55,310 nucleotides of DNA from NCBI RefSeq assembly GCF_005844425.1, contig NZ_SPHL01000006.1:21340-76649 (forward strand). The letters run 5' to 3'. Below are positions 34,126 to 42,718 of this stretch, one piece after another (the stretch's first letter is position 1; every line of letters starts with the position of its first letter). A program made the position numbers and the translations under genes. The notes below the pieces were generated by a model. The model saw only the letters and a program-made list of their open reading frames with translations. It was not told where the DNA came from and did not search any database. Source of the DNA: Anaerofustis stercorihominis. GTDB taxonomy: Bacteria > Bacillota > Clostridia > Eubacteriales > Anaerofustaceae.

Positions 34126-36729
34126 ATGGGTAATTATTACAATCAGGATTTTAATGATGTAAGAAAAGAAATTAATGGTACAACCGAAGGCTTAAGCAGT
34201 GAACAAGCTAAAAAAAATCAAGAAAAATACGGCTACAACGAATTAAGCGAAGGTAAAAAGAAAACTGTTTTACAAATTTTCCTTGAACAATACAAGGATT
34301 TCCTTGTTATTATTCTTATTGCTTCTGCAATAATATCGATGTTTCTAGGAGAAGTTGAGAGTGCGGCAGTAATTTTGGTTGTTATTACAATCAATGCAAT
34401 TTTAGGAACTGTTCAAACAATAAAGGCAGAGCAGTCTTTAAACAGTTTGAAACAGCTTTCATCGCCAAACGCAAAGGTAATGAGAGATGGTATTGTAATT
34501 GAAATACCAAGCAGAGAAGTTACCATAGGAGATGAAGTTCATCTTGAAGCAGGGGATTTTATACCGGCTGACGGTAGAATAATCGAATGTTCAAGTTTGA
34601 AAGTTGATGAAAGTGCTCTAACAGGTGAAAGCTTGGCAGTTGAAAAAACAGAGGAAACTTTAGAAGGTGAACTTCCTTTGGGAGATAGAAGAAATATGGT
34701 TTATTCCGGAAGTTTTGTAACTTACGGAAGAGCGAGCTTTGTTGTAACGGGTATTGCAATGGATACCGAAGTAGGTAAAATTGCAAGTATGCTTAAAAAT
34801 ACTCAGGAAAAGAAAACACCTCTTCAAGTAAACCTTGATAAATTTGGACAAAAACTTTCAATTGCAATTCTTGTATTATGTGCTCTTTTATTTGGGCTTC
34901 AAGTAGTACAAGGAGGAAATGTTACAGATGCATTCTTATTTGCGGTAGCTCTTGCCGTTGCTGCAATTCCTGAGGCATTAAGCTCTATTGTAACTATAGT
35001 TCTTGCTTTTGGTACACAAAAAATGGCAAAAGAAGGTGCTATTATTCGTAAACTTCAAGCCGTTGAAGGTTTAGGTAGTGTATCTATAATTTGTTCTGAT
35101 AAAACAGGTACTTTAACACAAAATAAAATGACTGTTGAAAACTATTATGTAAATGAAAAAGATATAACTTCAGATAAGATAGATATACATGATAATTCAC
35201 AGTCAAGTCTTCTTTTATACAGCATTCTTTGTAATGACTCTACAAATATTGACGGAAATGAAATTGGAGACCCAACAGAAACAGCTCTTATTAACTTAGG
35301 TGAAAAGTATGGTTATAGTGCTCTTAATTTAAGAAATAAATATCAAAGATTAAGTGAAATTCCTTTTGATAGTGATCGTAAACTTATGTCTACTCTAAAT
35401 AATATTAAAGATACTTACGTTATGATAACAAAAGGTGCCATTGATGTTATTTTAGACAGAGCTACACACATAGTAAAAGATGGTAATACCGTAGAAATTA
35501 CTGATGAAGATAAAGAAAAAATAGAAAAACAAAATATGGAATACTCAAGAAACGGTTTAAGGGTTCTTGCGGTATGTTATAAAAATTTTGATGAAGAAAA
35601 AGCATTGGAACTTGAAGATGAAAACGGGCTTACTTTCCTTGGTCTTATTTCAATGATGGACCCACCAAGGGAAGAAAGTAAAGCAGCAGTTGAAGAATGT
35701 ATCAAAGCAGGTATCAAACCTATTATGATTACAGGAGACCATAAGGTAACAGCTTCTGCAATCGCTAAGAGAATTGGTATTTTAAAAGATGAAAGTGAAG
35801 CTTGTGAAGGCAGTGTAATAGAAAACATGAGCGATGAAGAACTTAAAGACTTCGTAGAAAACATAAGCGTGTATGCCAGAGTTTCTCCTGAACATAAAAT
35901 AAGAATCGTTAGAGCTTGGCAGGAAAAAGGCAATATAGTTTCTATGACTGGGGATGGCGTAAATGATGCACCAGCATTAAAACAAGCTGATGTAGGGGTT
36001 GCAATGGGTATAACAGGTACAGAAGTATCAAAAGATGCATCATCTATGGTTTTAACAGATGATAACTTTGCAACAATCGTAAAAGCAGTTGAAAACGGAA
36101 GAAACGTTTATAATAATATAAAAAGAGCAATACAATTCCTTATTTCAGGAAACTTTGCGGCAATCCTTGTTGTTCTTTTTGCTTCTTTGGCAGCTCTTCC
36201 TGTTCCATTTGCTCCGGTACACCTACTATTCATAAATCTATTAACAGATTCTCTACCTGCAATTGCACTTGGTCTTGAACCTCATAATCCTGATGTTATG
36301 AACATGCCTCCAAGACCAAAAGATGAATCTATTATGAATAAGAAATTCTTAACAAGTGTAGGAACAGAAGGTTTTGTTATAGGAGTTATGACTGTTATAG
36401 CATTCTATATCGGATATCAAGACGGAAATGCACTTCTTGCAAGTACAATGGCGTTTGCAACACTTTGTTTATCTAGACTTGTTCATGGATATAACTGTAA
36501 AGCAATGAAGCCGGTACTTTTTACAAAGAGATTTTTTAACAATAAATATATGCAAGGAGCTTTCCTTATAGGTTTTGTTCTTTTAAATGCAGTATTATTA
36601 ATACCTGCTATGCAAGGGTTATTCTCAGTTCAAACTCTTAATATGAGCCAATTATTTACAGTATATGGTCTTGCATTATTAAACTTACCTATAATTCAGT
36701 TATTAAAGAGAATAAGAAATTGTAAATAA
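34126..36729 (+). CDS. P-type (type II, SERCA-like) cation-transporting ATPase, likely Mn2+/Ca2+ exporter
   Basis: An 867-aa P2-type ATPase with ten expected membrane segments. Motifs in order: TGES (167-170) in the actuator domain, M4 motif IPEALSS (281-287), phosphorylated aspartate in SDKTGTLTQNK (Asp325), and hinge TGDGVNDAPALKQADVGVAMG. The M4 motif is that of Ca/Mn pumps, not of Cu/Zn or K pumps. I start at ATG 34126 (AAAGGA nine bases earlier); in-frame upstream codons lie in the terminator region. The upstream Mn riboswitch strongly suggests it exports Mn2+ when cellular Mn is high; Ca2+ is a possible second ion. Confidence 0.94.
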   Translation: MGNYYNQDFNDVRKEINGTTEGLSSEQAKKNQEKYGYNELSEGKKKTVLQIFLEQYKDFLVIILIASAIISMFLGEVESAAVILVVITINAILGTVQTIKAEQSLNSLKQLSSPNAKVMRDGIVIEIPSREVTIGDEVHLEAGDFIPADGRIIECSSLKVDESALTGESLAVEKTEETLEGELPLGDRRNMVYSGSFVTYGRASFVVTGIAMDTEVGKIASMLKNTQEKKTPLQVNLDKFGQKLSIAILVLCALLFGLQVVQGGNVTDAFLFAVALAVAAIPEALSSIVTIVLAFGTQKMAKEGAIIRKLQAVEGLGSVSIICSDKTGTLTQNKMTVENYYVNEKDITSDKIDIHDNSQSSLLLYSILCNDSTNIDGNEIGDPTETALINLGEKYGYSALNLRNKYQRLSEIPFDSDRKLMSTLNNIKDTYVMITKGAIDVILDRATHIVKDGNTVEITDEDKEKIEKQNMEYSRNGLRVLAVCYKNFDEEKALELEDENGLTFLGLISMMDPPREESKAAVEECIKAGIKPIMITGDHKVTASAIAKRIGILKDESEACEGSVIENMSDEELKDFVENISVYARVSPEHKIRIVRAWQEKGNIVSMTGDGVNDAPALKQADVGVAMGITGTEVSKDASSMVLTDDNFATIVKAVENGRNVYNNIKRAIQFLISGNFAAILVVLFASLAALPVPFAPVHLLFINLLTDSLPAIALGLEPHNPDVMNMPPRPKDESIMNKKFLTSVGTEGFVIGVMTVIAFYIGYQDGNALLASTMAFATLCLSRLVHGYNCKAMKPVLFTKRFFNNKYMQGAFLIGFVLLNAVLLIPAMQGLFSVQTLNMSQLFTVYGLALLNLPIIQLLKRIRNCK

Positions 36730-36730
36730 T

Positions 36731-36769
36731 AAAAAATCCTATGGTTATCCATAGGATTTTTTTTTATTC
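36731..36769. terminator. Bidirectional terminator between the P-ATPase and XRE genes
   Basis: AAAAAATCCTATGG and CCATAGGATTTTTT form a 14-base-pair stem with a TTAT loop and T-run, just after the ATPase stop; the minus-strand XRE gene ends beside it. Confidence 0.93.
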
Positions 36770-36973
36770 AAAATAAAATAATTCTTCAAATTTTTTATCA
36801 AGGGCAATTGCTAAAATCAAAGCGAGTTTTGCAGTAGGATTAAATTGTCCGGTTTCGATTGAACTTATTGTCTGTCTTGATACTCCTACCATTTTTGCAA
36901 GGTCGCTTTGAGATAATCCTTTTTCTGCTCTTGCGATTTTTAATCTGTTTTTTAATACTAATTCTTCGTTCAT
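36764..36973 (-). CDS. Small XRE-family regulator (YozG-like), 69 aa
   Basis: Nearly the whole protein is one Cro/C1-type HTH: KNRLKIARAEKGLSQSDLAK, VSRQTISSIETGQFNPTAKL, then the typical C-terminal cap (FEELFYFE). I start at ATG 36973 (69 aa), the family length; a longer in-frame start 16 codons earlier would extend the protein across a likely -10-like TATAAT. Its ribosome site is weak. It follows a small membrane-protein gene on the same strand, 52 bases downstream, as commonly seen for these pairs. The palindromic site at 37447-37458 is a plausible operator. Confidence 0.88.
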   Translation of the reverse strand: MNEELVLKNRLKIARAEKGLSQSDLAKMVGVSRQTISSIETGQFNPTAKLALILAIALDKKFEELFYFE

Positions 36974-37072
36974 ATTAATTTTACCAATAAAGTTTTTCTT
37001 AATTATAACATATTTTATCATTCATAATAATTTGCTTTTTATTTTTTATAATGAATAATATATTTAATTTGT

Positions 37073-37387
37073 TTATATAATCATTGTAAAATGCTCAACA
37101 AGATTTTTTATAAGAAAGATAACACATATTATCATAATTATAATAGAAGATTTTTCTTTAGTTTTTATATATTTATAAATATATTCTCCAAGGCAACCTG
37201 CCCAAAACATAGACATGATACCGCTTATATCTATATCATGAATAGTATCAAATATAATTATAATAACACCTACAATCATTAACATTAATAAATTTGCATT
37301 TTGTGCATATGAGCTTATTTGTTTTTCTCTTTCATCTCTAACATTATTTTCTTTTCTGCTTTTTTCTAGTATTTCATTTTTATCCAT
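37073..37387 (-). CDS. DUF6442-like small membrane protein, 104 aa
   Basis: An acidic, charged N-terminus (EILEKSRKENNVRDEREKQI) is followed by three hydrophobic segments (about 33-48, 55-68 and 82-95). This layout matches small membrane proteins that accompany YozG-type XRE regulators (DUF6442 in my recollection, not checked). The gene has a GAGGG site. It is first in a two-gene unit with the 69-aa regulator, behind a promoter with an operator-like palindrome. Function unknown. Confidence 0.75.
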   Translation of the reverse strand: MDKNEILEKSRKENNVRDEREKQISSYAQNANLLMLMIVGVIIIIFDTIHDIDISGIMSMFWAGCLGEYIYKYIKTKEKSSIIIMIICVIFLIKNLVEHFTMII

Positions 37388-37420
37388 TTTATTTCCCTCA
37401 AATATATTTATTATGGCTTT

Positions 37421-37449
37421 AATATATCACTTTATGTATATAATGTCAA
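37421..37449 (-). promoter_or_regulatory. Promoter and palindromic operator of the DUF6442/XRE pair
   Basis: On the minus strand TTGACA (37449-37444) and TATATT (37426-37421) are spaced 17 bases. CAAGTATACTTG (37447-37458), a perfect palindrome, overlaps the -35. The ACTTGTCA half also recurs at about 37475-37482. This is the pattern of an autorepressed promoter, probably bound by the linked XRE protein. Confidence 0.6.
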
Positions 37450-37493
37450 GTATACTTGTCAAAATATCTATAAAACTTGTCATAAGCTTTTAA

Positions 37494-37521
37494 TAAAAAA
37501 CAGAGGCTTAACCTCTGTTTA
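37494..37521 (-). terminator. Terminator of the lipoprotein gene
   Basis: AAACAGAGG and CCTCTGTTT form a stem over a CTTAA loop with a T-run on the minus strand; it overlaps the lipoprotein stop codon. Confidence 0.88.
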
Positions 37522-38712
37522 TAATAATCTTTGTATGATTTTTGCTTCTTTTAATATTTCGTCATAATCGTATTTTTCTTTTACATCATCAATAGACTTT
37601 TCTTTTAACTTATTATCTTCATAGTATTTATATATTACATCATAAATAGTTACTACATTATCTTCATAAGAAGCATTTATTTCTTTTTGCCAACCATTTA
37701 TATCAAGGTTATTTAGCATTATGCAAAGTTGTGCACCTATAGAGTATAAAGATTGTTCACTTACGTAAGTAGCCGGTATTTCATCTTTGCTCATTTTTGT
37801 AAAGGTATTATAAAATGCAGTTTCTTTTTCTTCGTTGTCTTCTCCAAAGAAGATAAGGTTGTAAGGAGTTTCAGTTAACCTTGCTGCTCTTATGGCAACG
37901 TAAAAAGCACTTCCTTCGTAAGTTATTTTTTCTCTTTCGTCTTTAATATATGTTTCGTTTAATTTTTCTCTTTCTTTTTCCACCGTAACATATTCACTTA
38001 TTAAAGTATTGAGTTTATTTATGCTTACATTGTCTTTGTTGCATTCTTTTCTTATATTGTCCATTATTTTGTATTCAACACCTATATAAGAAAGTTCTTT
38101 TGCCGTAAGACCTACACTTGCCGGATTATCATATTTAGGCCAGTCTTTTTGAATGTAGTAGTTAAAGGCTTGTTTAGTAAACATTGCTGAAAAAGCTTCA
38201 TTTGGGTATTCTTCGTTATTAAAACTTTTTGAATTGTATTTAAAATAAAATACATTTTGGCTTTTGGCAATATTTAATTCATCATTTTTTGATGAATAAT
38301 TACTGTTTAGAGCTGATAAATAATCTTCTACATCATTGAATCTATAAACACTATCAAAATAGAAACCTTCTGGCATGCTTACTTTTTTTACGTTTTCATC
38401 TTCAATTCCATTTATGTTAATGGCAAAATAGGAAACATCTTTGTTTGATTTGTTTCCTTTGTCGTCATTTTCGTCTTTTCTGACAAGAAGTAAAGGTCTT
38501 TGTTTTAAATCAAGATCCTGCCATATAACAGCTTTTGATTTATATAAAACTTTATTTAGTTCGCTTAACATTTTTTTATCGGTATTGTCAAGTTCACTAT
38601 ATTTGATCGTTTTGCTGAATGATTGATAGTTTTTGTTTTTGCACCCTGTAATACTTAAGCAAAGTAAAATACAAGTTAGCAAAACAAATATTCTAATTAT
38701 ACCTTTTTTCAA
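37519..38712 (-). CDS. Lipoprotein of unknown function, 397 aa
   Basis: A lipobox ends the signal peptide: TTG 38712 starts MKKGIIRIFVLLTCILLCLSITGC, with the +1 Cys in ITGCKN, so it is probably lipid-anchored on the outer face of the membrane. I choose TTG 38712 because GGAGGG lies six bases before it; an ATG two codons upstream abuts the ribosome site. The mature part is hydrophilic and charged, with many Lys, Glu and Asn, and no fold I recognise. It is monocistronic. The function is unknown. Confidence 0.82.
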   Translation of the reverse strand: MKKGIIRIFVLLTCILLCLSITGCKNKNYQSFSKTIKYSELDNTDKKMLSELNKVLYKSKAVIWQDLDLKQRPLLLVRKDENDDKGNKSNKDVSYFAININGIEDENVKKVSMPEGFYFDSVYRFNDVEDYLSALNSNYSSKNDELNIAKSQNVFYFKYNSKSFNNEEYPNEAFSAMFTKQAFNYYIQKDWPKYDNPASVGLTAKELSYIGVEYKIMDNIRKECNKDNVSINKLNTLISEYVTVEKEREKLNETYIKDEREKITYEGSAFYVAIRAARLTETPYNLIFFGEDNEEKETAFYNTFTKMSKDEIPATYVSEQSLYSIGAQLCIMLNNLDINGWQKEINASYEDNVVTIYDVIYKYYEDNKLKEKSIDDVKEKYDYDEILKEAKIIQRLL

Positions 38713-38811
38713 TTCCATCCCTCCAATATATATATTTATACCACATAAAAAGCAAAAAGTCATTTTTTTTGTAATTTCAAAGAGTAAAAAGTCGTATTTT
38801 GTACGTTTATA

Positions 38812-38826
38812 ATGTAATGATTACAT
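38812..38826. repeat. Short palindrome in the intergenic region before the phosphate transporter
   Basis: ATGTAATGATTACAT is an inverted repeat around a single central base. The intergenic stretch 38713-39043 (331 bases) otherwise holds only Pho-box-like repeats (38928-38944) and further TTTACA copies at 38972, 38982 and 39015; no gene is seen. Confidence 0.4.
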
Positions 38827-38927
38827 AAAAAATGTTCATATAATTTTATTTTTGTTAAGTTTTAAGTGTAGTTATATATGTCATATTTTTGACAAAAATA
38901 TAAATAAGCTCTCAAACGTAAAATTTA

Positions 38928-38944
38928 TGTAAAGTGAATGTAAA
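38928..38944 (-). promoter_or_regulatory. Pho-box-like direct repeats upstream of the Na/Pi cotransporter
   Basis: On the minus strand the site reads TTTACA-N5-TTTACA, two half-sites eleven bases apart, as in PhoP boxes of Bacillus. Two TTTACA copies ten bases apart on the plus strand follow (38972 and 38982). They lie 60-115 bases before the transporter gene. AT-rich chance occurrence cannot be ruled out. Confidence 0.4.
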
Positions 38945-39043
38945 AAAAGAGAATACTCTATATACATTTAATTTACAAAAATTTACAATAAATATGCTTA
39001 ATTTATACGAAAATTTTACAATAAAATTAAAGGGAGAAAAAGT

Positions 39044-40636
39044 ATGACAATAGCAAATATTATAAGTTTACTCGGCGGGCTTGCTTTGTTCCTGTATGGT
39101 ATGCAAATGATGAGCGGAGGACTTGAAACGGCAGCCGGCGATAAAATGAAGAGTATACTGGAAAAACTTACATCAAACAGAATTATAGGCGTAATAGTGG
39201 GTATGCTGATTACCGCAGTCATTCAATCATCCAGTGCGACTACCGTTATGGTTGTGGGATTTGTAAATGCGGGAATGATGTCTCTTAGACAAGCTGTATG
39301 GATTATTATGGGGGCAAATATCGGTACAACAATAACCGGACAATTAATTGCTCTTGATATAGGTGCTATAGCTCCTGTTATTGCTTTCCTTGGGGTTGTA
39401 ATGATAGTTTTCATTAAAAATCCAAAATCACACTGTATTGGTGAAATAATTGCCGGACTTGGTGTTTTATTCATCGGTATGGAAATGATGAGTAGTGCAA
39501 TGATGCCTTTAAGAGAATCTGAAGCTTTCATTAGCTTAATGACAAAATTCTCTAATCCTATATTTGGTATAATGGCAGGTGCTGTATTTACTGCTGTTAT
39601 TCAGTCATCAAGTGCATCAGTTGGTATCCTTCAAGCTCTTGCTTTAAACGGACTTATAGGTTTAGACGGGGCTGTTTATGTACTATTTGGACAAAATATA
39701 GGTACTTGTATAACCGCTGTTCTTGCTTCAATCGGAACAAACAGAGAAGCAAAACAAACAACCGTTATTCATTTGACGTTCAATATTATCGGTACTATAA
39801 TTTTTACCGTGATTTGTATGTTTACTCCGTTAACATCTTTTATAAGTTCTCTCACACCGACAAATCCTGCAGCACAAATAGCAAATATGCATACATTGTT
39901 TAATATTGTAACAACGTTGCTGTTATTACCGTTTGGTACATACCTTGCATCGTTTGCGGAAAAAGTATTGCCTGTCAAAGATAAAGAAGAAACGGAAGAT
40001 GTTTTTGAAAGTCCTCTTCCAACTCTTTCATATCAAATAGGTACATCTGCAATACTCGTTGAACAGATAGAAAACGAAATAAAAAACATTCAAAATATGG
40101 CTTTTAAGAATGTAAATGAAAGTCTTTCACAATTGGTAAATTTTGACAAACAAAAAGAAAAAGATTTATTAAGAAGCGAAGATAAAGTAAATACAATCAA
40201 CTTAAAACTTTCGGAATATATTACCGAAGCTCTCGGTATTGAGCAAAACAGTGAAAACAGCTTTAAAATGAGTGTTTATTATCATCTTTTGATAGATATA
40301 GAGAGAATTTCAAATTACGCTGTAAGAATACAGAAATATCAGGAAAAAGTAACTTTAAACAGCGAAGAAAAAGACAGAATAGGACAACTTCAAAATCTTA
40401 TATTTATGGCATCAAAAGATTTGGAAAATCTTGAAAAAGAAGAAGAGCAGTATGAAAGAATCAAAGCTTTTTGTAAAGAAACAAAGAGACGTCAAACAGT
40501 CAGAATGAAAGAGAAAAGTATTTCTTTCGAACTTACTTTGTTTTTCTCTCAACTTATAAACGATGTTGAAAGAATAAGCGAACATATGCTTGCCATTGCG
40601 AGAGATTATAATATGATCGAATTGCATAAAGCATAA
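39044..40636 (+). CDS. Na+/phosphate cotransporter with PhoU-like C-terminal domain
   Basis: A 530-aa NptA/YjbB-type secondary transporter. Two inverted repeats carry the signature QSSSATTVMVVGF (about 66-78) and QSSSASVGIL (about 187-196), each near a hairpin that contributes to phosphate and sodium binding. About eight membrane helices span residues 5-310. The C-terminal ~200 residues are charged helices of the PhoU type (EQIENEIKNIQNMAFKNVNE). It has an AAGGGAG site. A Pho-box-like repeat lies upstream. Direction of transport (uptake or efflux) is not settled for this family. Confidence 0.93.
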   Translation: MTIANIISLLGGLALFLYGMQMMSGGLETAAGDKMKSILEKLTSNRIIGVIVGMLITAVIQSSSATTVMVVGFVNAGMMSLRQAVWIIMGANIGTTITGQLIALDIGAIAPVIAFLGVVMIVFIKNPKSHCIGEIIAGLGVLFIGMEMMSSAMMPLRESEAFISLMTKFSNPIFGIMAGAVFTAVIQSSSASVGILQALALNGLIGLDGAVYVLFGQNIGTCITAVLASIGTNREAKQTTVIHLTFNIIGTIIFTVICMFTPLTSFISSLTPTNPAAQIANMHTLFNIVTTLLLLPFGTYLASFAEKVLPVKDKEETEDVFESPLPTLSYQIGTSAILVEQIENEIKNIQNMAFKNVNESLSQLVNFDKQKEKDLLRSEDKVNTINLKLSEYITEALGIEQNSENSFKMSVYYHLLIDIERISNYAVRIQKYQEKVTLNSEEKDRIGQLQNLIFMASKDLENLEKEEEQYERIKAFCKETKRRQTVRMKEKSISFELTLFFSQLINDVERISEHMLAIARDYNMIELHKA

Positions 40637-40654
40637 GTTTTACTTTGAAAAATA

Positions 40655-40684
40655 AAAAACCTGTGATTATCACAGGTTTTTTAG
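40655..40684. terminator. Bidirectional terminator between the Na/Pi and MATE genes
   Basis: AAAAACCTGTGAT and the complementary ATCACAGGTTTTT pair around a short loop, with A and T flanks; both converging genes end beside it. Confidence 0.92.
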
Positions 40685-40690
40685 TACAAT

Positions 40691-42073
40691 TTAATAAAAT
40701 GTGGGTTTATCAATTTCATTTAATATTTTTTTTAGGTTTACCGCAAACAATATGCATGTTGTCGTTATTGCTATTATATCTGCTATAGGTTCTGCCAAGA
40801 ATACTGCTTTAAGATTATTTTCCATTAATGCCGGCATTATATAAATTAAGGGGATAAGTAATATTATTTTTCTGAATATTGCAAGGAAAGTTGATATTTT
40901 TGCCTTTCCAAAGGCGATAAAAGTCTGCTGACATGCAACCTGTGCGCCCATGAACAAAAGAGCCGCCATGTATATTTTAATAGCCCATAATGAGAGTTGT
41001 TCAAGATTTGGGTCTGAAGTAAAAATATTTATAAGTATTTTAGGGCAAAATTGTGAAACTGCCCAAAGTAAAGTCGAATAACAAAGACAACTTAAAAGAA
41101 TTAACTTAAATCCTTTCTTTATTCTTTCTTTGTTTCTTGCTCCGTAGTTATAGCTTATTATAGGTTGTCCTCCCTGGGTAATACCTTGAAGAGGTAACAT
41201 TGCAAATTGCATTATGCTTGATAAAATTGTCATTGCACCTACAGCCAAGTCCCCTCCGTATTTAAGAAGTGAAGAATTAAAACAAAGAACAAGTACGCTT
41301 TCTGTGCTTTGCATTATGAAAGGAGCTACTCCCAGTGCAACAGATGGTAAAATAATATTTTTATTTAATTTAAAGTTTTCCTTTTTTAATTTTAATATTG
41401 TATTATTTCCCGTTATAAACTTAAATGCAAATAATGCACTTAATGCTTGAGATATTACAGTTGCGGTTGCAGCACCTTCTACACCCATATTCAAACCAAA
41501 AATAAAAATAGGGTCAAGAATAATATTTGTTACTGCGCCGATTAAAACCGTAAGCATGCTTATTTTTGAGAAACCCTGTGCTGATATAAAAGCGTTAAGC
41601 CCAAGAGTAAGTTGAACAAATATTGTTCCTATGGCATATATTGTTATATAGTTTGATGCGTATGTTATGGTATTTTTGCTTGCTCCAAAAAGGTAAAGAA
41701 GCGGGGTTTTGAATATAAGCATAATTAGGGTTAAAATAACTGATACTATTACTAGTGAACTAAAACAGTTACCTAATATTTTTTCAGCTGTTTCATTGTC
41801 TTTTCTTCCCATAAATATGCTTGCTCTTGGAGAGCCTCCAACTCCAAATAAATAAGCAAAAGCGGAAACGATCATTATAAGAGGGAAACATACCCCAACT
41901 CCCGTTAAAGCCGTTGCTCCAACCTCTGGGATATGCCCTATGTACATTCTGTCTACCATGTTATATAAAGCATTTACTATTTGAGATATAATAGCAGGTA
42001 AAGCCAAAATCATAAGCAATCTGCCAACTGGTTCTTTCCCAAGATCAACTTCTTTAGACATTTTTATCTTCAT
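40691..42073 (-). CDS. MATE-family multidrug/cation efflux transporter
   Basis: A polytopic antiporter of about twelve membrane helices, 460 aa, that expels drugs using an ion gradient. Family features include the N-terminal helix with PAIISQIVNALYNMVDRMYIG (Asn and Asp likely involved in ion coupling) and a matching second half. I start at ATG 42073, which follows GAAAGGG; an ATG four codons later is possible. It overlaps the MarR gene by 20 bases, so the two are translationally coupled and probably repressed together. Substrates cannot be deduced. Confidence 0.94.
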   Translation of the reverse strand: MKIKMSKEVDLGKEPVGRLLMILALPAIISQIVNALYNMVDRMYIGHIPEVGATALTGVGVCFPLIMIVSAFAYLFGVGGSPRASIFMGRKDNETAEKILGNCFSSLVIVSVILTLIMLIFKTPLLYLFGASKNTITYASNYITIYAIGTIFVQLTLGLNAFISAQGFSKISMLTVLIGAVTNIILDPIFIFGLNMGVEGAATATVISQALSALFAFKFITGNNTILKLKKENFKLNKNIILPSVALGVAPFIMQSTESVLVLCFNSSLLKYGGDLAVGAMTILSSIMQFAMLPLQGITQGGQPIISYNYGARNKERIKKGFKLILLSCLCYSTLLWAVSQFCPKILINIFTSDPNLEQLSLWAIKIYMAALLFMGAQVACQQTFIAFGKAKISTFLAIFRKIILLIPLIYIMPALMENNLKAVFLAEPIADIIAITTTCILFAVNLKKILNEIDKPTFY

Positions 42074-42515
42074 AGTTTTTTGCCCTTTCTTCAAAGATGT
42101 TTAATATTTTTTTTATTGTTTTTTCCATTTGGTTTATTTCTTCAATGGAAATTTCTTTTAAAATAATCTTGTCCATTTCGTCTTTTGCGTTTAAAATTTG
42201 TTTTATTATTTCATCTGATTTTTTTGAAAGAATTATTCGCTGAATTCTTTTATCCTCATCGTCTGGTTTGATTTTTATTAAATCCTTTTTTAAAAGTGAA
42301 TCTATGCTTCTGCAAACAAGCCCTTTTGATACATTAAGATATTTACATAATTCTTTTGATGTGTTTTTAGTAGGATTATTGTTTAAAAAAATCAAGACGT
42401 TTATTTCATTTGGAGAAAAAGAGTCATCCTCTAACATGTTAGTGAATGATTTTGCGTAAACTTTTCTTATATTTGCAAAATGCTTTAATACTTTTTCTAT
42501 ATTCGTTAAATACAT
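42054..42515 (-). CDS. MarR-family transcriptional repressor
   Basis: A 153-aa winged-helix regulator. The DNA-binding part has EINVLIFLNNNPTKNTSKEL, the recognition helix KYLNVSKGLVCRSIDSLLKK and the wing with DKRIQRIILSK; helices at both ends form the dimer. It is first in a two-gene operon with MATE and starts after AAGGGGG. A perfect inverted repeat (42531-42550) overlaps the transcription start, as in autorepressed MarR-efflux systems. A drug-like ligand would relieve repression. Confidence 0.94.
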   Translation of the reverse strand: MYLTNIEKVLKHFANIRKVYAKSFTNMLEDDSFSPNEINVLIFLNNNPTKNTSKELCKYLNVSKGLVCRSIDSLLKKDLIKIKPDDEDKRIQRIILSKKSDEIIKQILNAKDEMDKIILKEISIEEINQMEKTIKKILNIFEERAKNYEDKNV

Positions 42516-42530
42516 AAATATTCCCCCTTA

Positions 42531-42550
42531 TTAGTTTACTTGTAAACTAA
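42531..42550 (-). promoter_or_regulatory. MarR operator (perfect inverted repeat)
   Basis: TTAGTTTAC-TT-GTAAACTAA: nine-base arms with a two-base spacer, a size typical of MarR operators. It spans the expected start point of the marR-MATE transcript. Confidence 0.75.
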
Positions 42551-42559
42551 TTGATTATT

Positions 42560-42587
42560 ATTTTATCACTATTGTTTTTTTTGTCAA
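42560..42587 (-). promoter_or_regulatory. Promoter of marR-MATE
   Basis: On the minus strand TTGACA (42587-42582) and TAAAAT (42565-42560) are separated by 16 bases; the operator palindrome lies just downstream. Confidence 0.65.
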
Positions 42588-42718
42588 TATAAAAGACATT
42601 TTTATTATGTAAATATATGCTTGTAAAAAGGTTTTTAATTGTTGTAAAATATTCATGAAAAAAATAGTAGAATTTATATTTTATAATAGTTTGATAGTAA
42701 TCGGGTAGAGGGTTTTAT

